From: Palsa-1400 sp036008545
GTDB lineage: Bacteria; Verrucomicrobiota; Verrucomicrobiia; Limisphaerales; Palsa-1400
Direction: 5' to 3'
DNA: 5,357 nucleotides
NCBI GenBank assembly: GCA_036008545.1
Contig: DASYNM010000333.1
Location: forward strand, 1 to 5,357
In this document: positions 1-5,357 of the stretch, piece after piece
How positions within the stretch are numbered: position 1 is the stretch's first letter
How the letters are laid out: each line of letters opens with the position of its first letter
The notes under the pieces: model-generated
Told to the model about the DNA's origin: nothing
Databases searched by the model: none
Seen by the model: the letters and a program-made list of their open reading frames with translations, nothing else
Made by a program: the position numbers and the translations under genes

Positions 1-534
1 GTTCAACTTCTGATTCATGTTGGTGCTGAATTGCCAAGGGCCTGAGTTCGCGTAAAGACCAATGCCGTAAAGGGTTTCGGCATAGCCAACGACTCGAGGC
101 GCCTCCTCTCCATCATACTCAGGCGCGGCGTTGTTCCAGAAGGCGACCCAGTCGGCGTTACCGAAGGTTTGGTAAGTTCCAGGGTCATACCAAACCTTGT
201 AAGGAGCGCCGCCCGCAGCCAAATACGTTCCTTCGGCATAATTCAGATCCCAAGCTTGGTGAGCTCCGGTATCGTCCGGCAGAAAATCCTTGTTGTCATG
301 CGCGTACATGGTGAGCGCTAGGATTTGCTGCCGTTCGTTGCTCTTGCAATTGACGCGAATGGCCTGGTCTTTGGCCTTGCTCAAAGCCGGAAGAAGCAGC
401 GCCGCCAAAATAGCAATGACTGCTATGACCACGAGCAATTCGATTAAGGTGAACGCATCCCCGCGCTTGCTTTCGCCAGCGTGATCGGCGCGGGAAAATA
501 CCGCCGTTGACCACCATGATTGCGAGTTGGGCAT
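1..534 (-). CDS. Type II secretion-like pseudopilin (prepilin-type N-terminal domain), C-terminus cut by window edge
   Basis: The 178 visible residues run off the left edge. After a 27-residue leader ending KRGDA comes the prepilin signature FTLIELLVVI (residues 28-37), which continues as one hydrophobic helix to about residue 50 and then LSKAK. Glu32 is the conserved Glu at +5 of the mature protein, and prepilin peptidase would cut between Ala27 and Phe28. Residues 63-86 (a Cys, then a MYAHDNKDFLP stretch) match the segment that follows the helix in the pseudopilins abundant in Verrucomicrobia and Planctomycetes. The rest is rich in Trp, Tyr, Gly and Asn, as in their globular beta domains. 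Members are inner-membrane proteins, presumably assembled by a type II secretion or pilus-like machine; individual roles are mostly unknown. ATG at 534 is chosen as the start. GTG at 543 is an in-frame alternative and a TAA lies five codons further up. No strong Shine-Dalgarno is visible for either. A candidate promoter lies at 603-631. Confidence 0.9.
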   Translation of the reverse strand, partial: MPNSQSWWSTAVFSRADHAGESKRGDAFTLIELLVVIAVIAILAALLLPALSKAKDQAIRVNCKSNERQQILALTMYAHDNKDFLPDDTGAHQAWDLNYAEGTYLAAGGAPYKVWYDPGTYQTFGNADWVAFWNNAAPEYDGEEAPRVVGYAETLYGIGLYANSGPWQFSTNMNQKLN

Positions 535-599
535 GGAAGGCACAGTCCCCGCGTTTTACAATTGCTGTTCTGCCTCCTGACGCAGGGAGTATGACTGGG

Positions 600-635
600 G
601 TGATTGTAAATCTTCCAGCAATAGAACACAATCAC
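600..635. repeat. Perfect 8-bp inverted repeat flanking the promoter core
   Basis: GTGATTGT at 600-607 is the exact reverse complement of ACAATCAC at 628-635, with 20 bp between the arms. On the minus strand one arm overlaps the -35 element and the other the -10 element of the candidate pseudopilin promoter. That placement would suit an operator for a dimeric regulator. On the plus strand the right arm is followed by five T residues, but there is no plus-strand gene upstream that would need a terminator. The stem is AT-rich with a long loop, so a terminator role is unlikely. Confidence 0.4.
603..631 (-). promoter_or_regulatory. Candidate sigma70-type promoter for the pseudopilin gene
   Basis: Read on the minus strand, a -35-like TTGTGT (631-626) is followed after exactly 17 bp by TACAAT (608-603), which matches the -10 consensus at 5 of 6 positions. 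The -35 matches at 3 of 6. Transcription would begin near 596, giving a leader of about 60 nt before the ATG at 534. The gap carries no other gene, and no convincing terminator for the upstream amidohydrolase is visible, so read-through is also possible. This is motif inspection only. Confidence 0.45.
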
Positions 636-659
636 TTTTTAAGCGGGCCACGTCTATTC

Positions 660-1928
660 CTATTCTTTGCCAACGAAATCTCCATGCACCCACTTTCCAT
701 CGATCATTGAAGCTGAGACGGGACCGGTGTGATGAACCGTAGCCAACCACGATTCCTCCGTCTTGCCTCGGAACGGAATGGCGATCAGATCCGCCAGGGC
801 TTGCGGGAAGATGCGGCCGACTCGCCTTTCCCGCCCTAGCGCCCGTGCGCCGTGATGCGTGGCCATGCGCACGATCGTCTCGGGTGCAACGTCCGGGTGC
901 GCGCTCGAGAAAGCCTGCATTTCCGTGAACATGTTCAATTCGGGTTTGGCGCGCCGTCTCACGATCACGCTGGCCAGGCTGTCGGTGCCCATACACATGT
1001 TGACGCCGGCCTCGCGTAGCTTCTGGAAGGGAAAGGGGGCGTGCCCGAAGTAGGCATGGCTTTGCGGACAATGCACGACGCTGGAGCGGGATTTGCCCAG
1101 GGCCGCGATGTCCTCGTCGTCGAGATAGTTGGCGTGAATGGCCAGGAAATTGTCTCCCAACAGCCCGTAGTGGCGCACTTGCTGCACTGGTGTCCGACGT
1201 TCGCAATCCGACATGTCGCGCTGGCGTTTGAGCCAGTCAAACAAAGGCCCACGCTGCTCGGCGTACATCTCGTACTCGGCCATAGACTCGGCCACGTGCA
1301 TAGTGACGCGCCAGCCTCGTCGGCGCGCCAGAGCCGCTGTCTGCCGCAAGAGGGCCGGCGTTGTCGAGTATAGAGCGTGCGGGGAAAGGCCAGCGGATCC
1401 GCGCGCGCCTGCAAGGCTTTTGATCTTGGCGGCGGCCTCGCGCAGGATGTCTGCTGGTTGGCGACGGCTTTTAACACCGGTCATTTCCAGGAACGACAAG
1501 ACGCGCAACGGTGTCGAAGACCAGACTTCGGGCAGTAATTCCGGCACGGCTTCAATATCTGCCACGGTGGTGGTGCCGGTGCGCGCGAGCATTTTCGCGC
1601 CGCGTAGCCAGGCTTCGGCGTAATCGGTGTAGCTGGCGCCCGCCTTCAACGCCAGCAGGCCCTTGATCCAATCGGGAAATTGCTTCTGCGGCGGCAGTCC
1701 TGTCATGTCGGTATAATCAAGATGGCAGTGGGCGTTGATCAAACCCGGCAGCAGAATCACCGGCCCCAAATCGACGGCCGGTTCGCGGACACGTGAAGCC
1801 AGATCACGCCAAGAGCCCACCGCCACGACGCGATTTTTGGAGAGCAAGACAGCCCCGTTTTCAATCGGGGGCGCGGAGATCGGCAAGAGGATGCGAGCGC
1901 GTAGGAGCATCAATGGAGGTGAGGCCAC
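660..1928 (-). CDS. Metal-dependent amidohydrolase of the ATZ/TRZ (chlorohydrolase/deaminase) type, possibly aminodeoxyfutalosine deaminase-like
   Basis: This 422-residue protein has the usual length and motif order of the amidohydrolase superfamily's cytosolic deaminase branch. A small N-terminal beta segment (about 7-60) leads to PGLINAHCHLD with metal ligands His67 and His69. These are followed by SPHALYS (His184), HVAES (His211, Glu214), IHANYLDDED (His265), HCPQSHAYFGHAPFP (from His286) and GTDSLAS (Asp316, metal and catalytic). The C-terminal beta segment ends near WVHGDF. Such enzymes hydrolytically remove an amino group or halide from a ring or nucleoside-like substrate in the cytoplasm. 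The HCP-S-H-YFGH-PFP block recalls proteins annotated as aminodeoxyfutalosine deaminase (menaquinone futalosine route) or as generic amidohydrolases; the substrate cannot be settled here. The start is GTG at 1928, with a weak GGCGGA 6 nt upstream; ATG at 1910 is an alternative losing six residues. The gene begins 21 nt after the hpf stop, so co-transcription is likely. Confidence 0.9.
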   Translation of the reverse strand: MASPPLMLLRARILLPISAPPIENGAVLLSKNRVVAVGSWRDLASRVREPAVDLGPVILLPGLINAHCHLDYTDMTGLPPQKQFPDWIKGLLALKAGASYTDYAEAWLRGAKMLARTGTTTVADIEAVPELLPEVWSSTPLRVLSFLEMTGVKSRRQPADILREAAAKIKSLAGARGSAGLSPHALYSTTPALLRQTAALARRRGWRVTMHVAESMAEYEMYAEQRGPLFDWLKRQRDMSDCERRTPVQQVRHYGLLGDNFLAIHANYLDDEDIAALGKSRSSVVHCPQSHAYFGHAPFPFQKLREAGVNMCMGTDSLASVIVRRRAKPELNMFTEMQAFSSAHPDVAPETIVRMATHHGARALGRERRVGRIFPQALADLIAIPFRGKTEESWLATVHHTGPVSASMIDGKWVHGDFVGKE

Positions 1929-1949
1929 CGTCGATCCGCCGTTCGGCCG

Positions 1950-2303
1950 TCACTCTTCGGCCGCATTGCGGGATTCTTTGCCGCGCGAGCCTAATACATG
2001 TTTGCGCGCTTTGTACTTGTTGTGGCGCTTGCGTAATTGCTGTTCGATCTTTTTAGTCACCAGGTCGATGGCTGCGTACAAGTCTTTCTTGCGGTCCACG
2101 GCGAAGAGGTCCGGTCCCGGCACCGCCAGGCGCATGGCGCAAGTGAATTGGCTGTCCGGCCGCTTGAGATGGTCATGTTCCAGGGCGACACGAGCGCTGG
2201 TGCAATAATGATCAAGATGCTCCAGTTTTTCCAGTCGGGAGAGGATGTGATCTTCAATGGCTTTGGTCAAGGTGACGTTGTGTGTGGTCAGAATGAACTT
2301 CAT
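1950..2303 (-). CDS. hpf: Ribosome hibernation promoting factor, short form (HPF/YfiA/RaiA family)
   Basis: This 117-residue protein has the beta-alpha-beta-beta-beta-alpha layout of the S30AE/HPF family. It opens with MKFILTTHNVTLT, followed by the first helix, KAIEDHILSRLEKLEHL (about 14-30). The strands cover about 35-70. The signature DLYAAIDLVTKKIEQQLRKR (about 74-93) forms the second helix, with basic residues facing the 30S decoding and mRNA channel. Family members bind the small subunit in stationary phase or starvation and promote inactive ribosomes (100S dimers or stalled 70S). It lacks the roughly 60-residue C-terminal dimerisation domain of long HPF and has only a charged tail, so it is the short type. 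The start is ATG at 2303; a TTG three codons upstream in frame is less likely, since family members begin right at this first strand. No strong Shine-Dalgarno is visible. The amidohydrolase gene lies 21 nt downstream, and parA is divergent across a 76-bp gap. Confidence 0.93.
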   Translation of the reverse strand: MKFILTTHNVTLTKAIEDHILSRLEKLEHLDHYCTSARVALEHDHLKRPDSQFTCAMRLAVPGPDLFAVDRKKDLYAAIDLVTKKIEQQLRKRHNKYKARKHVLGSRGKESRNAAEE

Positions 2304-2379
2304 ACGATTCAACTTGCTTCACATTTCCCGCAAAATCCAGTTTTTTGCATGGCGCAAATAGCTTTCCCGCCGAAGCGAG
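2304..2379. promoter_or_regulatory. Divergent intergenic region between hpf and parA
   Basis: This 76-bp gap separates the starts of two divergent genes, so it should hold promoters for both. It is more AT-rich than the flanking genes. No pair of elements stands out. The best plus-strand candidate, TTCAAC (2308-2313), 17 bp, then CAAAAT (2331-2336), matches consensus weakly (3/6 and 4/6). I find nothing better on the minus strand. The octamer TTTCCCGC occurs twice in direct orientation, at 2324-2331 and 2363-2370, and might be a regulator site. The promoter role is inferred from gene orientation. Confidence 0.5.
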
Positions 2380-3171
2380 ATGGGATTTAATCCGCACGTG
2401 CCGACCAAAGTCATATCCGTGGCCAATCAGAAGGGCGGGGTGGGAAAGACGACCACCACGATCAACCTGGCCGCCTGCATGGCCCAACTGGGGCGGCGGG
2501 TTTTGCTGCTCGACATGGACCCGCAGGCCAATGCCACCAGCGGCCTGGGCCTCGAGAAAATCGAAGGCGCCAGCGCTTATCGACCCTTATTGGGCGAAGG
2601 GACGCTGTTGGAGAAAATCCGCCCGACCGCTTTCGAACGCCTTGAAGTCATTCCGAGCGAGGTCGATATGTGCGGGGCGGAAGTGGAAATCGCGCGCGCG
2701 GAGAATCATCTGCAACGGCTGGCGGGCCTGCTGCGGCCGGTCGTGGAAAGCGGCCGGCACGACTTTATTGTAATTGACTGCCCACCTTCACTCGGCCTCT
2801 TGACCCTCAATTCATTTGCCGCGTCGGATTATCTGCTCATCCCGCTGCAATGCGAGTATTACGCGCTGGAGGGAATTTCCATGAGCCACAAGGTCTTGAG
2901 CCAGGTGCGCGATTCCGGCATCAACCCACGGCTGGAGTTGTTGGGCGTGGTCATGACGATGTTTGACGCGCGCACGCGGCTGGCAGCGCAGGTGGTGGGA
3001 GAGGTGCGAACGCATTTTGGCCAATTGGTGTTCGACACGGTCATCCCGCGTTCCACGCGCCTGGCCGAGGCGCCCAGTTTTGGCAAGCCTATCATTCATT
3101 ACGATAAGCATAGCGCCGGTGCGGTAACCTATGAACTTTTGACGGCCGAGGTGCTCAAGCGAATAAAGTAG
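2380..3171 (+). CDS. parA: ParA/Soj-type partitioning ATPase
   Basis: This 263-residue protein is the size of chromosomal Soj/ParA proteins without an N-terminal DNA-binding domain. The deviant Walker A motif KGGVGKTT spans 18-25, with signature Lys18 and P-loop Lys23. Walker A' LLLDMDPQAN is at 42-51 and Walker B FIVIDCPPSLG at 129-139 (Asp133). The conserved PLQCEYYALEG (155-165) and the C-terminal IPRSTRLAEAPSFGKPI (222-238) are typical of ParA. These ATPases dimerise on ATP, coat the nucleoid non-specifically, and are stimulated by ParB on parS to move chromosome origins or other cargo; Soj relatives also influence DnaA. The start is ATG at 2380, with a weak GAAGCGAG just upstream. Unusually, the next gene is not parB but a secreted enzyme starting 21 nt after the stop. 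MinD or a cargo-positioning ParA relative is less likely, because there is no C-terminal amphipathic helix and the similarity is to Soj throughout. Confidence 0.95.
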   Translation: MGFNPHVPTKVISVANQKGGVGKTTTTINLAACMAQLGRRVLLLDMDPQANATSGLGLEKIEGASAYRPLLGEGTLLEKIRPTAFERLEVIPSEVDMCGAEVEIARAENHLQRLAGLLRPVVESGRHDFIVIDCPPSLGLLTLNSFAASDYLLIPLQCEYYALEGISMSHKVLSQVRDSGINPRLELLGVVMTMFDARTRLAAQVVGEVRTHFGQLVFDTVIPRSTRLAEAPSFGKPIIHYDKHSAGAVTYELLTAEVLKRIK

Positions 3172-3192
3172 CAAATAATTAGAATCCGTTTT

Positions 3193-5357
3193 ATGAACTA
3201 CAACATGAACGCGCCATCGCGAATTCTAAGTGTCGCCCTTCTTTGCTTGGGCACGACAGGGATTCCAGTAGATGCTTTCGCGCAGTCCCGCTGGTGGTCC
3301 GACGCTGCGGACCAATCGCTTAGTCAAAGCGGCACCAATCGCCCGGCGTTGGAGTCCGCCCTGAACCAAACTCCCGAAGCGCAACGTCCGGCCTTGCAAT
3401 TTCTGTTGGAGAATATGCCGCAGCGAGACTTGCAATCGCTCTCTGCGGATTTCCTTCTGGAAAACGTGGCCCAGGCCACCGAGTCCTTTGGCAACGCTCC
3501 CTGGCACGACCGTATTCCGTCGGATATTTTTCTTAATGACGTCCTGCCCTATTGCAACGTGAATGAGACGCGCGATCACTGGCGCAAGACGCTTCACGAC
3601 CTTTGTGCCCCTTTGATCACGGGCTGCACCACGCCCAGCCAAGCCGCACAAGCCATCAACGCAAAGCTCTTTCCGCTGGTGAAGGTCAAATACTCCACCG
3701 CGCGCAAGCGGGCCGATCAAAGCGCGCTGGAAACGATGGAAAGTGGTCTGGCCAGTTGCACCGGACTTTCCATTCTACTCATAGACGCCTGCCGCTCGGT
3801 GGGTGTGCCGGCGCGGTTCGCGGGAACACCCATGTGGGTCAACATGCGCGGCAACCATAGCTGGGTAGAAGTCTGGGACGGTGACTGGCATTTTGTCGGA
3901 GCCGCCGAGCCAGACCCCAAAGGTCTTGACCACGCTTGGTTTGAGCACGATGCCTCTCAGGCGCTCAAGGACTCGCCCTCACACGCCATTTATGCCGCCA
4001 GCTTCAAGAAAACCGGTCTTGCCTTCCCTATGGATTGGGCGCCAGGCATCCATTGGGTCAGCGCCGTCAACGTGACAGACCGTTACACGCCCGCGCCCGC
4101 CGCCCCCGCGCCAGGCATGGTGCGCCTGCTGGTCGAAGTGCTGGATCAACTCGGCGGCAAGCGGGTCGAGGCCAAAGTTACCGTCAACAATATTACAAAT
4201 AGCTCCGTCCATTTCGAAGGCACCAGCCGGGGTGAAACGGCGGACAAAAACGACATCCTGCCTTTCGAGGTGCCGCAGGGTGGGACCTACCTGATCCGCG
4301 CCCAAGGCGGCGGACAGGAGGCGGGGCGAGAATTTACCGCCGGCACCAACACCCAGGCCGTGGTAGTGATTTCGCTCAGCGACACGACTCTTTTTCAATT
4401 CCCATCGCAGGCCTGCGCCGCGCCGCTTTCCGTCAACGACTCGCTCAAGCCGGCTGACGACGCGAAATTGCGCCAAGCCTTGCAGGGCTTTTTCACGGCT
4501 TCACCAGAGAAACAGGCATCGTGGAAATTTTCACGAAGCCTGGAAAAGTTGTTGCGCGACCATGAATCCACGGTGCGTCGCACTGCCTGGGAGGTTTATA
4601 AATCGGCCCCCATTCATGATGCTGCCAAAGAAGACTTCGACGCCAAGCAGGTTCGTTTCGACCGCTACTTAAGCCCCTATACGGTGCGGCAAGTTGGGAC
4701 GCGACCTGGCGAGGGCTGGCCGTTGTTCATTGCCATGCACGGCGGCGGCGGCACGGAGAAGCAAGTCAACGATAGCCAATGGAAGATCATGCAACGTTAC
4801 TACCGGGATCATCCCGAAGTGGGCGGCTATCTCTACCTTGCCCTCCGCGCGCCCAACGACACTTGGAATGGCTTCTACGACGACTACGTCTATCCTCTCG
4901 TGGACAATTTGATCCGCGAGTTTTTGCTCTTCGGCGACGCCGACGCCAACAAGATATTCATCATGGGCTATTCGCACGGCGGCTATGGCGCCTTTGCCAT
5001 CGGCCCGAAGGAGCCGGATTTGTTTGCCGCCATTCACGCCAGCGCTGGCGCTCCCACGGACGGAGAAACGACTGCCAAAACTCTGCGAAACACCATCTTC
5101 ACATGTATGGTCGGCGAAAACGACACCATGTATGGGCGCATTGAGCGCGACAAGAAATTCAGGGAAATCGTCCGGCAGCTTCGCGGCGAGCGAAACGACA
5201 TTTATCCCGTCACAGTGCAGATCATCCCCGGCAACGGGCACACCGGCTTGCCCGACCGCGACGAAATCCTGGAAATGTATCCCGCGGTGCGGAACGCCGT
5301 TCCGCGCGAGTTGACCTGGCTAATGACCGACAAAGTGATCAAGGACTTCTTCTGGCT
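3193..5357 (+). CDS. Secreted transglutaminase-like / alpha-beta hydrolase (esterase) fusion protein, C-terminus cut by window edge
   Basis: One open frame of 721 codons runs without a stop to the right edge. Residues 7-30 form a signal peptide (SRILSVALLCLG core, likely cut after AFA30). A helical region (about 50-165) precedes a transglutaminase-like core: ASCTGLS with nucleophile Cys189, VGVPARFAG, and GNHSWVEVWDGDWHF with His222. A Pro/Ala linker (299-308) leads to a beta-sandwich-like segment (about 309-397), then a helical stretch (about 415-485). From about 495 an esterase domain follows: oxyanion-type HGGGG (516-520), nucleophile elbow GYSHGG with Ser594, GENDTMYG with likely acid Asp644, and PGNGHTGLPD with likely base His683. 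It probably acts in the periplasm or outside the cell on a protein or carbohydrate ester; the substrate is unknown. The start is ATG at 3193, 21 nt after parA, without a clear Shine-Dalgarno; ATG at 3205 is an alternative. No frameshift is seen. Confidence 0.88.
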   Translation, partial: MNYNMNAPSRILSVALLCLGTTGIPVDAFAQSRWWSDAADQSLSQSGTNRPALESALNQTPEAQRPALQFLLENMPQRDLQSLSADFLLENVAQATESFGNAPWHDRIPSDIFLNDVLPYCNVNETRDHWRKTLHDLCAPLITGCTTPSQAAQAINAKLFPLVKVKYSTARKRADQSALETMESGLASCTGLSILLIDACRSVGVPARFAGTPMWVNMRGNHSWVEVWDGDWHFVGAAEPDPKGLDHAWFEHDASQALKDSPSHAIYAASFKKTGLAFPMDWAPGIHWVSAVNVTDRYTPAPAAPAPGMVRLLVEVLDQLGGKRVEAKVTVNNITNSSVHFEGTSRGETADKNDILPFEVPQGGTYLIRAQGGGQEAGREFTAGTNTQAVVVISLSDTTLFQFPSQACAAPLSVNDSLKPADDAKLRQALQGFFTASPEKQASWKFSRSLEKLLRDHESTVRRTAWEVYKSAPIHDAAKEDFDAKQVRFDRYLSPYTVRQVGTRPGEGWPLFIAMHGGGGTEKQVNDSQWKIMQRYYRDHPEVGGYLYLALRAPNDTWNGFYDDYVYPLVDNLIREFLLFGDADANKIFIMGYSHGGYGAFAIGPKEPDLFAAIHASAGAPTDGETTAKTLRNTIFTCMVGENDTMYGRIERDKKFREIVRQLRGERNDIYPVTVQIIPGNGHTGLPDRDEILEMYPAVRNAVPRELTWLMTDKVIKDFFW

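Noticed and set aside
600..640. Stem followed by T5 on the plus strand, considered as a rho-independent terminator
   Set aside because: The stem is AT-rich with a 20-nt loop, and no plus-strand gene ends upstream. In the minus direction, where a terminator would be needed, no U-run follows.
556..1477. Long minus-strand open frames (556-1206 and 965-1477) overlapping the amidohydrolase gene
   Set aside because: They lie in other frames of a gene with complete family motifs, and their composition is Arg/Pro/Ser-rich without recognisable domains, as expected for shadow frames in GC-rich coding DNA.
2301..2312. TTG at 2312 as the hpf start
   Set aside because: ATG at 2303 begins the protein directly at the first conserved beta strand, as in other family members; the TTG would add only three residues and has no better ribosome binding site.
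2345..2773. Plus-strand open frame of 142 codons overlapping the start of parA
   Set aside because: It reads parA codons out of frame, giving a Trp/Arg/Pro-rich product with no motif; the Walker motifs are in the 2380-3171 frame.
3172..3192. Possible terminator between parA and the transglutaminase-esterase gene
   Set aside because: The 21-bp gap has no inverted repeat or T-run, so the two genes are more likely co-transcribed.
3226..5241. Minus-strand open frames of 164, 165 and 190 codons opposite the transglutaminase-esterase gene (3226-3720, 3979-4476, 4669-5241)
   Set aside because: They are antisense to one continuous plus-strand frame with a signal peptide and two sets of enzyme motifs; none shows a domain or a ribosome binding site that would support a real gene.

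Overview
The window looks like chromosomal DNA of a GC-rich, Gram-negative-type bacterium, most likely of the Verrucomicrobiota (Pedosphaera/Limisphaera-like) or a related PVC lineage. The main clue is the pseudopilin at the left edge. Its FTLIELLVVI-type helix, with Ala rather than Gly before the Phe and a following LLLPALSKAK stretch, is characteristic of the very large pseudopilin families of that phylum. The assignment is inference from family resemblance; no rRNA or other phylogenetic marker gene is present.

Layout: the left half is transcribed leftward (minus strand) and the right half rightward, diverging from a 76-bp gap at 2304-2379. Leftward, in order of transcription: a short ribosome hibernation factor (1950-2303), then 21 nt downstream a metal-dependent amidohydrolase/deaminase (660-1928), then after a 125-bp gap a pseudopilin (534 down to the left edge, C-terminus missing). 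That gap holds a plausible promoter embedded in a perfect 8-bp inverted repeat. Rightward: a ParA/Soj-type ATPase (2380-3171), then 21 nt downstream a large secreted protein (3193 to the right edge, C-terminus missing). This last gene joins a transglutaminase-like domain to an alpha/beta-hydrolase esterase domain.

How they fit together: HPF and the amidohydrolase are probably one operon, coupling a stationary-phase ribosome factor to an aminohydrolase of the deaminase superfamily. ParA would act in chromosome or cargo positioning, but no parB lies next to it here. The transglutaminase-esterase protein has a signal peptide and probably acts in the periplasm or outside the cell. Essentially all of the window is coding; the gaps are 125, 21, 76 and 21 bp. 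I see no RNA genes, mobile elements, CRISPR arrays or convincing terminators. The least ordinary item is the two-enzyme fusion at 3193-5357. It has intact esterase catalytic motifs but an atypical third triad position in the transglutaminase domain.
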